Shown: positions 1 through 5,318 of the stretch, in pieces
How positions within the stretch are numbered: position 1 is the stretch's first letter
Layout of the letters: every line of letters starts with the position of its first letter
Source: Candidatus Melainabacteria bacterium
GTDB lineage: Bacteria > Actinomycetota > Actinomycetes > Mycobacteriales > Pseudonocardiaceae
Assembly (NCBI GenBank): GCA_903970565.1
Contig: CAJCJE010000559.1
Span: 1 to 5,455 of the forward strand
Length of the DNA: 5,455 nucleotides
Direction: 5' to 3'
Notes under the pieces: model-generated
Database searches by the model: none
The model's input: the letters and a program-made list of their open reading frames with translations, nothing else
What the model was told of the DNA's origin: nothing
Made by a program: the position numbers and the translations under genes

Positions 1-845
1 ACGCCGTCGCGCCACAGCGACTGGTGGCAGTGCATACCGGAGCCGTTGTCACCGAACAGTGGCTTGGGCATGAAGGTCGCGGTCTTGCCGGCCTGCCACG
101 CGGTGTTCTTCACGATGTACTTGAACATCTGTAGGTCGTCGGCCGCGTGCAGCAGCGTGTTGAACTTGTAGTTGATCTCGGTCTGGCCGGCGGTGCCCAC
201 CTCGTGGTGCGCGCGCTCGACGGTGAACCCGGAGTCGATCAGGTTCAGGGTGATCCTGTCGCGCAGGTCGGCGAAGTGGTCGGTGGGGCTGACCGGGAAA
301 TAGCCGCCCTTGTAGCGGACCTTGTAGCCCTGGTTGCCGCCCGCCTCGTCGGCGCCGGTGTTCCACCAGCCCGCCTCGGAGTCGATCTCGTGGAAGGAGG
401 CGTTCTCGGTGGTGTCGAAGCGGACCGAGTCGAACAGGTAGAACTCGGCCTCCGGGCCGAAGTACGCGACGTCGGCGACGCCCGACTCGTTGATGTACTG
501 CTCGGCCTTGCGCGCGATGTTGCGCGGGTCGCGGCTGTAGGCCTCACGGGTGAACGGGTCGTGCACGAAGAAGTTGACGATCAGCGTCTTCTCGATGCGG
601 AACGGGTCGAGCCGCGCGGTCGCCAGGTCGGGCAGCAGCAGCATGTCCGACTCGTGGATCTGCTGGAAGCCACGGACCGAGGAGCCGTCGAACGCGAGGC
701 CCTCCTCGATGGCGTCCGCATCCCACGAGCTGGCCGGCACGGTGAAGTGCTGCATGATGCCTGGCAGGTCGCAGAACCGGACGTCGACGAACTTCACGTC
801 CTCGTCGCGGATGAAGCGCAGGACCTCGTCGGGACTGGTGAACAC
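1..845 (-). CDS. glnA: Glutamine synthetase type I, N-terminal 281 codons (C-terminus outside the window)
   Basis: Cytoplasmic enzyme that makes glutamine from glutamate, ammonia and ATP, the main entry point for nitrogen. The start is the GTG at 845-843, preceded by GGAG nine bases upstream. The protein then begins [11 protein letters not shown] and runs into [14 protein letters not shown], the usual actinobacterial GlnA1 N-terminus. The beta-grasp domain with the ammonia-site aspartate (D53 in FDGSS) fills about residues 15-100. Metal ligands follow at E132 and E134 ([10 protein letters not shown]), E215 and E223 ([13 protein letters not shown]) and H272 (GSGMHCHQS). All sit three residues later than the Salmonella ligands E129, E131, E212, E220 and H269, so the active site is intact as far as seen. 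The family is about 470-480 residues, so roughly 40% is missing, including the adenylylated tyrosine. No frameshift is visible. A GlnR operator lies upstream. Confidence 0.97.
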   Translation of the reverse strand, partial: MFTSPDEVLRFIRDEDVKFVDVRFCDLPGIMQHFTVPASSWDADAIEEGLAFDGSSVRGFQQIHESDMLLLPDLATARLDPFRIEKTLIVNFFVHDPFTREAYSRDPRNIARKAEQYINESGVADVAYFGPEAEFYLFDSVRFDTTENASFHEIDSEAGWWNTGADEAGGNQGYKVRYKGGYFPVSPTDHFADLRDRITLNLIDSGFTVERAHHEVGTAGQTEINYKFNTLLHAADDLQMFKYIVKNTAWQAGKTATFMPKPLFGDNGSGMHCHQSLWRDG

Positions 846-869
846 CCTCTTTGGCTCCTTCGTGTCGTG

Positions 870-899
870 GGACCGGCGCGTCGGGTATGGTCCCGCGCC
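870..899 (-). promoter_or_regulatory. Two overlapping inverted repeats in the glnA leader
   Basis: Read as glnA mRNA, GGCGCG (899-894) can pair with CGCGCC (880-875). GGACC (893-889), lying in that hairpin's loop, can pair with GGTCC (874-870), which directly follows the first stem. The stems use neighbouring segments and leave no loop between 875 and 874. They therefore look like alternative hairpins rather than a normal pseudoknot. They end about ten bases before the ribosome binding site at 855-860, so either fold could affect initiation. A regulatory role is inference: GC-rich DNA forms such repeats by chance. Confidence 0.3.
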
Positions 900-973
900 G
901 TACCTTGGGCAACGGCGTGGCACCAGCTCGACGACCGCGATACTGCCAGTGTTGCGGCATGGCCGATCGCGGC

Positions 974-980
974 ATCCTTA
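974..980 (-). promoter_or_regulatory. Candidate -10 element for glnA
   Basis: On the minus strand the bases read TAAGGAT, close to the actinobacterial TAGGAT-type -10. Transcription would begin near 967, giving a leader of about 120 bases. I see no good -35 at the right distance (near 998-1003). A poor -35 is common in promoters that need an activator, and the GlnR operator at 1006-1043 starts just upstream of that position. Position and context support it, but the motif alone is weak. Confidence 0.3.
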
Positions 981-1005
981 TGGGTGACGACGTTATGAGC
1001 GCGGT

Positions 1006-1043
1006 GTTGCCCGACCGTCACCCGCATGTTTCGCTGATGTTAA
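1006..1043 (-). promoter_or_regulatory. GlnR operator upstream of glnA
   Basis: On the minus strand four pentamers read TTAAC, GAAAC, GTGAC and GCAAC, each separated by exactly six bases. The GlnR box of actinomycetes is alternating GTnAC and GAAAC half-sites with six-base spacing. Sites two and three match perfectly, and sites one and four differ by one base each. The array begins 161 bases upstream of the glnA start codon and just upstream of the presumed -35 position, as expected for an activator site. GlnR is the OmpR-family nitrogen regulator that induces glnA when nitrogen is scarce. The box lies between divergent genes, so an effect on the RDD gene is possible but not shown. Confidence 0.8.
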
Positions 1044-1063
1044 CGGCCATGTCGGCGGACCGC

Positions 1064-1073
1064 TGACCGGTCA
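1064..1073. repeat. Perfect 10-bp palindrome between glnA and the RDD gene
   Basis: TGACCGGTCA is its own reverse complement and lies 58-67 bases upstream of the RDD start, outside the GlnR box. It could be a dimeric regulator's operator. The flanking bases do not extend the symmetry, and one such palindrome is not rare, so no regulator can be named. Confidence 0.2.
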
Positions 1074-1117
1074 CCCGATTACGCGGGCCACCCGAAGGGC
1101 ACCGGGGATCGGCGAAT

Positions 1118-1123
1118 TACCCT
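1118..1123 (+). promoter_or_regulatory. Candidate -10 of a leaderless promoter for the RDD gene
   Basis: TACCCT fits the TAnnnT pattern of actinobacterial -10 elements and lies seven bases before the GTG at 1131. Transcription would then start at or within a base of the start codon. No Shine-Dalgarno sequence precedes the GTG, which fits a leaderless mRNA. No convincing -35 is seen. The same layout (TATCCT, seven bases, ATG) occurs at the DUF4191 gene, which strengthens both calls. Confidence 0.4.
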
Positions 1124-1130
1124 GGTCGGT

Positions 1131-1616
1131 GTGAGTAGCTGGATCGACTCCTGGCTGGCCGGCACCTCCGCGACCGATGCGGCGGAGGCCGAGCCGGTCC
1201 AGGCCTATCGGGGTGAGCGGCTCGGGCTGCCCGAGGACGGCGCCGGCTCGATCGCCTCGATGGGCAGACGGCTGGGCGCGTTCCTGATCGACTGCGTGGT
1301 CGCCGGCCTGATCACCTCTTTGTTCGTGCACCCGCACCTCACCGATCCGGCCAGTATGCAGGCGCAGAACTACTGGAGCCTGCTGACCTGGTTGGTGATC
1401 ACGGTGATCGGCACCTCGTTCTTCGGCATCACCGTCGGCATGGCGCTGCTGCGTATCCGGGTGGCCAGGATCGACGGCGCGGCCATGCTGGGCCTGATCC
1501 GGGCCCTGCCAAGGGCGATCCTGGTCGGGCTGGTCATCCCGGTGGTCATCTGGAATGCCGACCACCGTGGCCTGCACGACCGACTGGTCGGCAGCATCGT
1601 GCTCAACATCCGCTGA
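1131..1616 (+). CDS. RDD-family small integral membrane protein
   Basis: A 161-residue protein with an RDD domain (about residues 40-160), named for conserved arginine and aspartate residues. The signature arginines and aspartate appear in MGRRLGAFLID (R46/R47, D54) at the start of the first membrane segment, and the closing aspartate in NADHRGLHDRLVG (D150). Three hydrophobic segments are visible at about 48-66, 82-107 and 122-141. The first 40 residues are hydrophilic and acidic. The function of most RDD proteins is unknown; some have been tied to ion transport, but nothing here allows a substrate call. The start is the GTG at 1131, with no ribosome binding site and a -10-like TACCCT seven bases upstream. 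It converges on the DUF4191 gene with a 39-base gap and no obvious terminator. A similar RDD gene lies beside glnA1 in M. tuberculosis (Rv2219A). Confidence 0.88.
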   Translation: MSSWIDSWLAGTSATDAAEAEPVQAYRGERLGLPEDGAGSIASMGRRLGAFLIDCVVAGLITSLFVHPHLTDPASMQAQNYWSLLTWLVITVIGTSFFGITVGMALLRIRVARIDGAAMLGLIRALPRAILVGLVIPVVIWNADHRGLHDRLVGSIVLNIR

Positions 1617-1655
1617 CCAGCCGGTTCGTTGCGTCCGGTTTGATCTCCAGACCGC

Positions 1656-2408
1656 TCAGCGGCGCTTGATGGCGCGCTGGACGCTGCGCATCTTGGCGCC
1701 GGGGGGCAGCGGGCCCTTGGGCAGTGCCGCGCCTCGGCTGGCCAGCGCGCTGAGCCGGGCCTCCAGGGTGTCGACCTGTCCAGCGCTGATGTTGGTGGGC
1801 AGTCGCATGATGTGCCGCTGCAACGTGGACAGCGTGACCTGGCCCTCTTCGTTGCCGACGATCACGTCGTAGATCGGGGTGTTGCCGATGACCCTGGCCA
1901 TCCGTTTCTTCTCCTGCGCGAGCAGGCCCTTCACCCGGTGTGGTGCACCTTCAGCGACCAGGATGACGCCCGGCTTGCCGATCACGCGGTGTACCGCATC
2001 CAACTGGGTGGTGCCGGCTACCGACTGTGACACCCGCCAGGTGCCGCGCAACTGGTCCAGCACCCACGCCGCCGCGCCCGGTTGACCGTCGACCCTGGCG
2101 AACATGCTGCGCTGGGCCCTGCGGACGAAGAGGATGAAGGCGAGCAGGACACCGACCAGGACGCCGAGCACCAGCACGGAGACCAGCGAGACCACGGTCA
2201 GGTCCAGCACCAGGCAGACCGCGACCGCGATCACGATCGGCAGCAGGAACGCGCCGATCACCAGTGGCAGCAGCAGCTTGTCCTCGCGACGCTGCATCTT
2301 GAACGCCTCGTAGGTGTTCTTGATGTTCGCGGTGAACTTGCCGCGCCGCGCTGCCTTGCGCGCCGCCGCGGCTTCTTTCGCTGCTGACTTGTCCTGCTTT
2401 CCTGCCAT
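1656..2408 (-). CDS. DUF4191-family membrane protein
   Basis: A 250-residue protein resembling the actinobacterial DUF4191 family (Rv2219 in M. tuberculosis). Residues 1-24 are rich in lysine, arginine and alanine ([23 protein letters not shown]) and probably cytoplasmic. Two adjacent hydrophobic helices at about 45-68 and 72-95 form a hairpin in the membrane. The remaining 150 residues form a basic soluble domain, with segments such as [23 protein letters not shown] and a lysine/arginine-rich end (SVQRAIKRR). Biochemical function is unknown. I chose the ATG at 2408 because it begins the usual MAGK start and follows a -10-like TATCCT by seven bases. The frame stays open to 2762, but that extension is proline/arginine-rich and unlike the family. 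It converges on the RDD gene and diverges from uvrD2. Confidence 0.88.
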   Translation of the reverse strand: MAGKQDKSAAKEAAAARKAARRGKFTANIKNTYEAFKMQRREDKLLLPLVIGAFLLPIVIAVAVCLVLDLTVVSLVSVLVLGVLVGVLLAFILFVRRAQRSMFARVDGQPGAAAWVLDQLRGTWRVSQSVAGTTQLDAVHRVIGKPGVILVAEGAPHRVKGLLAQEKKRMARVIGNTPIYDVIVGNEEGQVTLSTLQRHIMRLPTNISAGQVDTLEARLSALASRGAALPKGPLPPGAKMRSVQRAIKRR

Positions 2409-2415
2409 GAACACC

Positions 2416-2421
2416 AGGATA
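2416..2421 (-). promoter_or_regulatory. Candidate -10 of a leaderless promoter for the DUF4191 gene
   Basis: On the minus strand TATCCT (TAnnnT type) is followed by seven bases and the ATG at 2408. There is no Shine-Dalgarno sequence between them, so the transcript probably begins at the start codon. No -35 match is evident. The 2409-2571 region must also hold the uvrD2 promoter on the other strand. Confidence 0.42.
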
Positions 2422-2557
2422 CGGCCGTGGTGGCGGCCGGCGGAGGGGGCGTTGCCTTCGACGTTGCGCGGACCTGTTGTCAGGTTCCTCCGCCGCCCAC
2501 TTCCAGCCGCCCGAGCCGAATCGGCCCGGCCTGCGTCGGGTTGTCGCCGGGCTCTGT

Positions 2558-2563
2558 CAGGAT
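2558..2563 (+). promoter_or_regulatory. Candidate -10 for uvrD2
   Basis: CAGGAT differs by one base from the TAGGAT-type -10 and ends eight bases before the uvrD2 ATG. There is no clear ribosome binding site (only GGGG at 2566-2569), so a leaderless or near-leaderless transcript is possible. The first T of the hexamer is missing and no -35 is seen, so this is weaker than the neighbouring two. Confidence 0.28.
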
Positions 2564-2571
2564 GCGGGGTC

Positions 2572-4674
2572 ATGGACGGGTCACGACGAGCACTGGACGA
2601 TCTTGACCCGGACCAGCGTGAGGTCGTACTCGCCCCGCGCGGACCGGTGTGTGTGCTGGCCGGCGCCGGTACCGGCAAGACGCGGGCCATCACCCGCCGT
2701 ATCGCCCACCTGGTCACCGGGGGCCACGTTTCCGCTGGTGGCGTCCTCGCGGTCACCTTCACCGCGCGGGCCGCCGGCGAGATGCGGACCCGGTTGCGGG
2801 CGTTGGGGGTGCCGGCCGCGCAGGCCAGGACCTTCCACGCGGCGGCCCTGCGCCAGCTGCGCTACTTCTGGCCGAAGGTGGTCGGCGACGAGCAGTGGGA
2901 GCTGCTGGAGGGCAAGCTGCGGCTGGTCGGCAAGGCCGCCAACCGGGTCGGCGTGGCCACCGAGGCCGAGATGCTGCGCGACCTGGCCGGCGAGATCGAA
3001 TGGTCCAAGGCGTGCCTGGTGACGCCGGAGGACTACCCGGCCGTCGCGGCCAGGACGAGCCGGGACATCCCGGCCCCCGCCGAGCAGATCGCCAAGGTCT
3101 ACCGGCTCTACGAACAGGCCAAGAACGAGGCGCGCCTGCTGGACTTCGACGACCTGCTGCTGCACACCGCGGCGGCGCTGGAGTCCAACGCCGAGGTCGC
3201 CGCCGAGTTCCGGGACCGCTACCGGTGTTTCGTCGTCGACGAGTACCAGGACGTCACCCCGCTACAGCAGCGCGTCCTGGACGCCTGGCTCGGCGGCCGG
3301 GACGACCTGACCGTGGTCGGCGACCCGAACCAGACCATCTACTCCTTCACCGGTGCCTCGCCCCGGCCGCTGCTGGAGTTCACCCGGCGCTTCCCCGAGG
3401 CCGCGATCGTCCGGCTGGAGCGGGACTACCGGTCCACGCCGGAGGTCGTGTCACTGGCCAACCGGGTCATCGGCGCGGCACGGGACCGGCCGGCCGGGTC
3501 GCGGCTGAAGCTGATCGGACAGCGCAAGCCGGGGCCGGCCCCGCGGTTCGCCGAGTTCGACGACGAGCCGACCGAGGCCACCGCGGTCGCCGCGGCGGTG
3601 CGGCAGCTGCTGGAGAGCGGGGTGTCCGCGAGCGAGATCGCGGTCCTGTTCCGGGTCAACGCGCAGTCGGAGGTCTACGAGCAGGCGCTGACCGAGGCGG
3701 ACATTCCCTACCTGGTGCGCGGCGGTGAGCGGTTCTTCGCCCGGCAGGAGGTCCGCCAGGCGATGAACGTGCTGCGCCAGGCCGCGTCCTCGGCCCCGGC
3801 CGGTGATCTGCCCGGCGTGGTCCGGCAACTGCTCGCCCCCCTGGGGCTGACCGCAGATCCGCCGGCCGGTGGGTCGGCGCGTGGAAAGTGGGAGTCGCTG
3901 CTCGGGCTGGTCGAACTCGCCGAGGAACTGGCCGCGATGGTCGCCGACGCCGATCTGACCCAGTACGTCGCGGAGCTGTACCAGCGGGCCGAGGCCCAGC
4001 ACCCGCCGACCGTCGAAGGCGTCACGTTGGCCTCGCTGCACGCGGCGAAGGGCCTGGAGTGGGACGCGGTGTTCCTGGTCGGTCTCGTCGACGGGACGCT
4101 GCCGATCCTGCACGCGGACAACGACGAGGCCGCCATCGAGGAGGAACGCCGGCTGCTCTATGTCGGGGTGACCAGGGCGCGGCAGCACCTGTGGCTGTCC
4201 TGGGCGCTGGCCCGCGCCGCCGGCGGTCGCCGATATCGCCGGCGCAGCCGGTTCCTCTATGGACTCGTCCCCGATGACCACCCCGTCTCGCGGGTCGGCG
4301 GCGCGACGCGCCCCCGGTTCGGTTCGGGTTCGGGTTGCGGTTCGGGTGAGGCGGTCAAGCAGCCGCACTGCCGCGTCTGCGGGGACGCGCTGCTGGGCAC
4401 GTTGCCGGTGAAACTCGGCCGGTGCGCGGACTGTCCATCCGACATCGACGAGAACCTGTTGGCCAGGTTGAAGAGTTGGCGTTCGGAGCAGGCCAAGGTC
4501 CTCAAGGTGCCGGTCTATGTGGTGTTCACCGACGCGACGCTGGTGGCCATCGCCGAACAGCGCCCGGCCGACCAGGCCGGGCTGGTGTCGATCTCCGGCA
4601 TCGGCGCCACCAAACTCAACCGGTTCGGCGCCGCCGTGCTGTCCCTTGTCGCGCAGACGGCCACGGCCTCGTAG
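2572..4674 (+). CDS. uvrD2: UvrD2-type superfamily 1 DNA helicase with tetracysteine and HRDC tail
   Basis: An ATP-driven 3'-5' DNA helicase of the UvrD/PcrA family, 700 residues, about the size of mycobacterial UvrD2. The motifs appear in order: Q motif Q15; Walker A AGAGTGKT with K36; motif Ia [11 protein letters not shown] (61-71); motif II DEYQD (223-227); motif [18 protein letters not shown] (248-262); motif [11 protein letters not shown] (281-289); motif [15 protein letters not shown] (485-498); motif [17 protein letters not shown] (523-537). After a Gly-Ser linker comes a four-cysteine cluster, C600-x2-C603-x14-C618-x2-C621, then an HRDC domain (about 625-698). In mycobacteria the tetracysteine segment is reported to matter for unwinding. 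All key residues are present. The frame is open from 2314, but I chose the ATG at 2572: [16 protein letters not shown] fits the family start, and the upstream part overlaps the opposite gene and its promoter. whiB7 lies downstream, as in M. tuberculosis. Confidence 0.96.
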   Translation: MDGSRRALDDLDPDQREVVLAPRGPVCVLAGAGTGKTRAITRRIAHLVTGGHVSAGGVLAVTFTARAAGEMRTRLRALGVPAAQARTFHAAALRQLRYFWPKVVGDEQWELLEGKLRLVGKAANRVGVATEAEMLRDLAGEIEWSKACLVTPEDYPAVAARTSRDIPAPAEQIAKVYRLYEQAKNEARLLDFDDLLLHTAAALESNAEVAAEFRDRYRCFVVDEYQDVTPLQQRVLDAWLGGRDDLTVVGDPNQTIYSFTGASPRPLLEFTRRFPEAAIVRLERDYRSTPEVVSLANRVIGAARDRPAGSRLKLIGQRKPGPAPRFAEFDDEPTEATAVAAAVRQLLESGVSASEIAVLFRVNAQSEVYEQALTEADIPYLVRGGERFFARQEVRQAMNVLRQAASSAPAGDLPGVVRQLLAPLGLTADPPAGGSARGKWESLLGLVELAEELAAMVADADLTQYVAELYQRAEAQHPPTVEGVTLASLHAAKGLEWDAVFLVGLVDGTLPILHADNDEAAIEEERRLLYVGVTRARQHLWLSWALARAAGGRRYRRRSRFLYGLVPDDHPVSRVGGATRPRFGSGSGCGSGEAVKQPHCRVCGDALLGTLPVKLGRCADCPSDIDENLLARLKSWRSEQAKVLKVPVYVVFTDATLVAIAEQRPADQAGLVSISGIGATKLNRFGAAVLSLVAQTATAS
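4316..4347 (+). repeat. GGTTC-based short repeat encoding the UvrD2 Gly-Ser linker
   Basis: GGTTC or GGTTCGG units recur at 4316, 4321, 4327 and 4339, with a variant GGTTGC at 4333. They encode [10 protein letters not shown], residues 583-592, a flexible linker between the helicase core and the zinc-type cysteines. One serine position is a cysteine (C589), outside the four-cysteine cluster. Such arrays can vary in copy number by slippage; units that are not a multiple of three would shift the frame. Confidence 0.6.
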
Positions 4675-4762
4675 GTGAACGCTGGGTGGCCGGTCCGTTG
4701 CGCTGACGTCGCAGGTCAGAGGGGGTCACCAAAAAGACGTACCCGAATCAGGGCAATGTAGG

Positions 4763-4800
4763 AAAAACTGTTGCACTGCGGCCCCTGAACCCCATAACCT
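4763..4800 (+). promoter_or_regulatory. whiB7 promoter with WhiB7-type A-tract
   Basis: AAAAA (4763-4767) is followed by three bases, a -35 TTGCAC (4771-4776), an 18-base spacer and a -10 TAACCT (4795-4800). An AT-rich block three bases upstream of the -35 is the known signature of promoters activated by WhiB7 bound to the primary sigma factor. whiB7 itself carries it for autoregulation. Transcription should begin near 4806-4808, giving a leader of about 510 bases before the whiB7 ATG. The match in spacing and order, and its place upstream of whiB7, make this a strong call. Confidence 0.78.
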
Positions 4801-4852
4801 ACAGTTACCGGGCTGGATGGCCTGCGGAACGTTGTCAGACAGAGTGTTTCTC

Positions 4853-4862
4853 GGAAGGAGGT
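4853..4862 (+). promoter_or_regulatory. Near-perfect ribosome binding site of the leader ORF
   Basis: GGAAGGAGGT contains AAGGAGGT, fully complementary to the 16S rRNA tail, seven bases before the GTG at 4870. It is the strongest Shine-Dalgarno sequence in the window and it serves a leader ORF rather than a main gene, so heavy translation of the leader is probably important. It also decides the start: the GTG at 4861 overlaps it and can be excluded. Confidence 0.85.
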
Positions 4863-4869
4863 GGGACCA

Positions 4870-5118
4870 GTGTCGAATCTGTTGATTACCAACGGGAAGA
4901 CCCCCGGCCACTACCTCCTGCCTGGGGGGAACGCTGTGTCGGCTGATCTGCTCGTGGACGCCGTGGATGTTCGACCGCAGGCGGATTGTGTTCGCCTGGC
5001 TTGGGGACCGAAATTCGTCGCCAAGCGATCCATGAAGTCCTTCGAGCAGTACGTCCGGCCGATGGTCGCTGAAGGTACCACCGGTATACCGCCGTCCGCA
5101 CCAACGAGGTGCCCTTGA
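4870..5118 (+). CDS. 82-codon upstream ORF in the whiB7 leader
   Basis: The ORF begins VSNLLITNGKTPGHYLLPGG and ends GIPPSAPTRCP. It has no membrane segment, signal peptide or domain that I recognise. Its start is GTG at 4870 under a near-perfect ribosome binding site, about 65 bases into the presumed whiB7 transcript. Its TGA (5116-5118) lies in the 5' arm of a strong hairpin and 26 bases before an intrinsic terminator. whiB7 and wblC leaders are known to carry a uORF whose translation controls transcription termination, and this arrangement fits. The peptide may therefore matter mainly for being translated. Third positions are largely G/C up to about 5085, then less so. From there the -1 frame looks more coding-like and stays open into whiB7, so the last ten codons could reflect a frameshift. 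Confidence 0.72.
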   Translation: MSNLLITNGKTPGHYLLPGGNAVSADLLVDAVDVRPQADCVRLAWGPKFVAKRSMKSFEQYVRPMVAEGTTGIPPSAPTRCP

Positions 5119-5133
5119 CCTGTGTCAAGGCAC
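5109..5133 (+). promoter_or_regulatory. Hairpin over the stop codon of the leader ORF
   Basis: GTGC (5109-5112) pairs with GCAC (5130-5133) and CTTGAC (5114-5119) with GTCAAG (5124-5129), around a CTGT loop with C5113 bulged: ten base pairs. The uORF stop codon lies in the 5' arm, so a ribosome finishing the uORF would melt it. It probably takes part in the choice between terminator and antiterminator. No T-run follows, so it is not itself a terminator. Confidence 0.7.
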
Positions 5134-5144
5134 TCAGGCTCTCC

Positions 5145-5188
5145 AAGGCCGCGGACTCCGGAAATCGGATCTGCGGCCTTTTCGTTTT
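5145..5188 (+). terminator. Intrinsic terminator (attenuator) in the whiB7 leader
   Basis: AAGGCCGC (5145-5152) pairs with GCGGCCTT (5173-5180). The stem continues inward with GGA-TCCG (5153-5160, C5156 bulged) against CGGATCT (5166-5172), around a GAAAT loop. That is about 15 pairs including one G-U, followed directly by TTCGTTTT. It has the form of a Rho-independent terminator, rare in high-GC actinobacteria. Its place after the uORF and 131 bases before the whiB7 ATG makes it an attenuator for whiB7 rather than the end of a gene. A competing pairing is possible between GTCCGC (5094-5099) and GCGGAC (5151-5156). Confidence 0.85.
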
Positions 5189-5248
5189 CCAGCTCCGGTG
5201 TTTTCGCCAGAAGAGAACAGGTTCCACCGTGTTTTCCAGTTTTTCCAG
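5185..5248 (+). repeat. Three TTTTCCAG repeats between attenuator and whiB7
   Basis: TTTTCCAG occurs at 5185-5192, 5232-5239 and 5241-5248, with a related TTTTCGCCAG at 5201-5210. The last two exact copies are nearly in tandem and the first begins in the terminator's T-run. This stretch is clearly less GC-rich than the coding DNA. The repeats may keep the leader unstructured or bind a protein; no known motif was recognised. Confidence 0.5.
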
Positions 5249-5318
5249 CGTTGACGAGGTTCCTCCAGCACACTCAAGAACCGAAAAGTCAAGTACCGAA
5301 CAGATGGGAGCCACCACC

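Noticed and set aside
870..899. H-type pseudoknot in the glnA leader.
   Set aside because: The loop needed to cross the first stem would have zero length; alternative hairpins are the reasonable reading.
147..998. Long plus-strand ORF of 283 codons opposite glnA.
   Set aside because: It is antisense to an unmistakable glutamine synthetase and its protein is valine/arginine/glycine-rich with no domain; such shadows are usual in high-GC genes.
2314..2571. Upstream extension of the uvrD2 frame.
   Set aside because: It overlaps the DUF4191 gene and the divergent promoter region, and UvrD2 proteins begin close to the Q motif, as from 2572.
2409..2762. N-terminal extension of the DUF4191 ORF (minus strand).
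   Set aside because: The extension is proline/arginine-rich, covers the intergenic region and overlaps uvrD2; the MAGKQDK start at 2408 has its own -10-like sequence.
2649..3728. 359-codon ORF in another frame of uvrD2.
   Set aside because: Repetitive Arg/Gly/Ala protein without motifs, inside a fully intact helicase gene.
4703..4719. CTGAC/GTCAG hairpin after uvrD2 as a terminator.
   Set aside because: Only five pairs with a seven-base loop and no T-run, so termination here is unsupported.
4731..4764. A second A-tract (AAAAAG) that might mark another WhiB7-type promoter.
   Set aside because: The bases three downstream (GTACCC) are not a -35, and only a poor TAGGAA could serve as -10; the copy at 4763 fits far better.
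4817..4885. 22-codon ORF starting ATG at 4817, overlapping the uORF start.
   Set aside because: No ribosome binding site; the GTG at 4870 with a near-perfect site is the better leader ORF.
5251..5280. TTGACG as a second whiB7 promoter -35.
   Set aside because: No TAnnnT-type -10 at 16-19 bases: the bases there read TCAAGA/CAAGAA.
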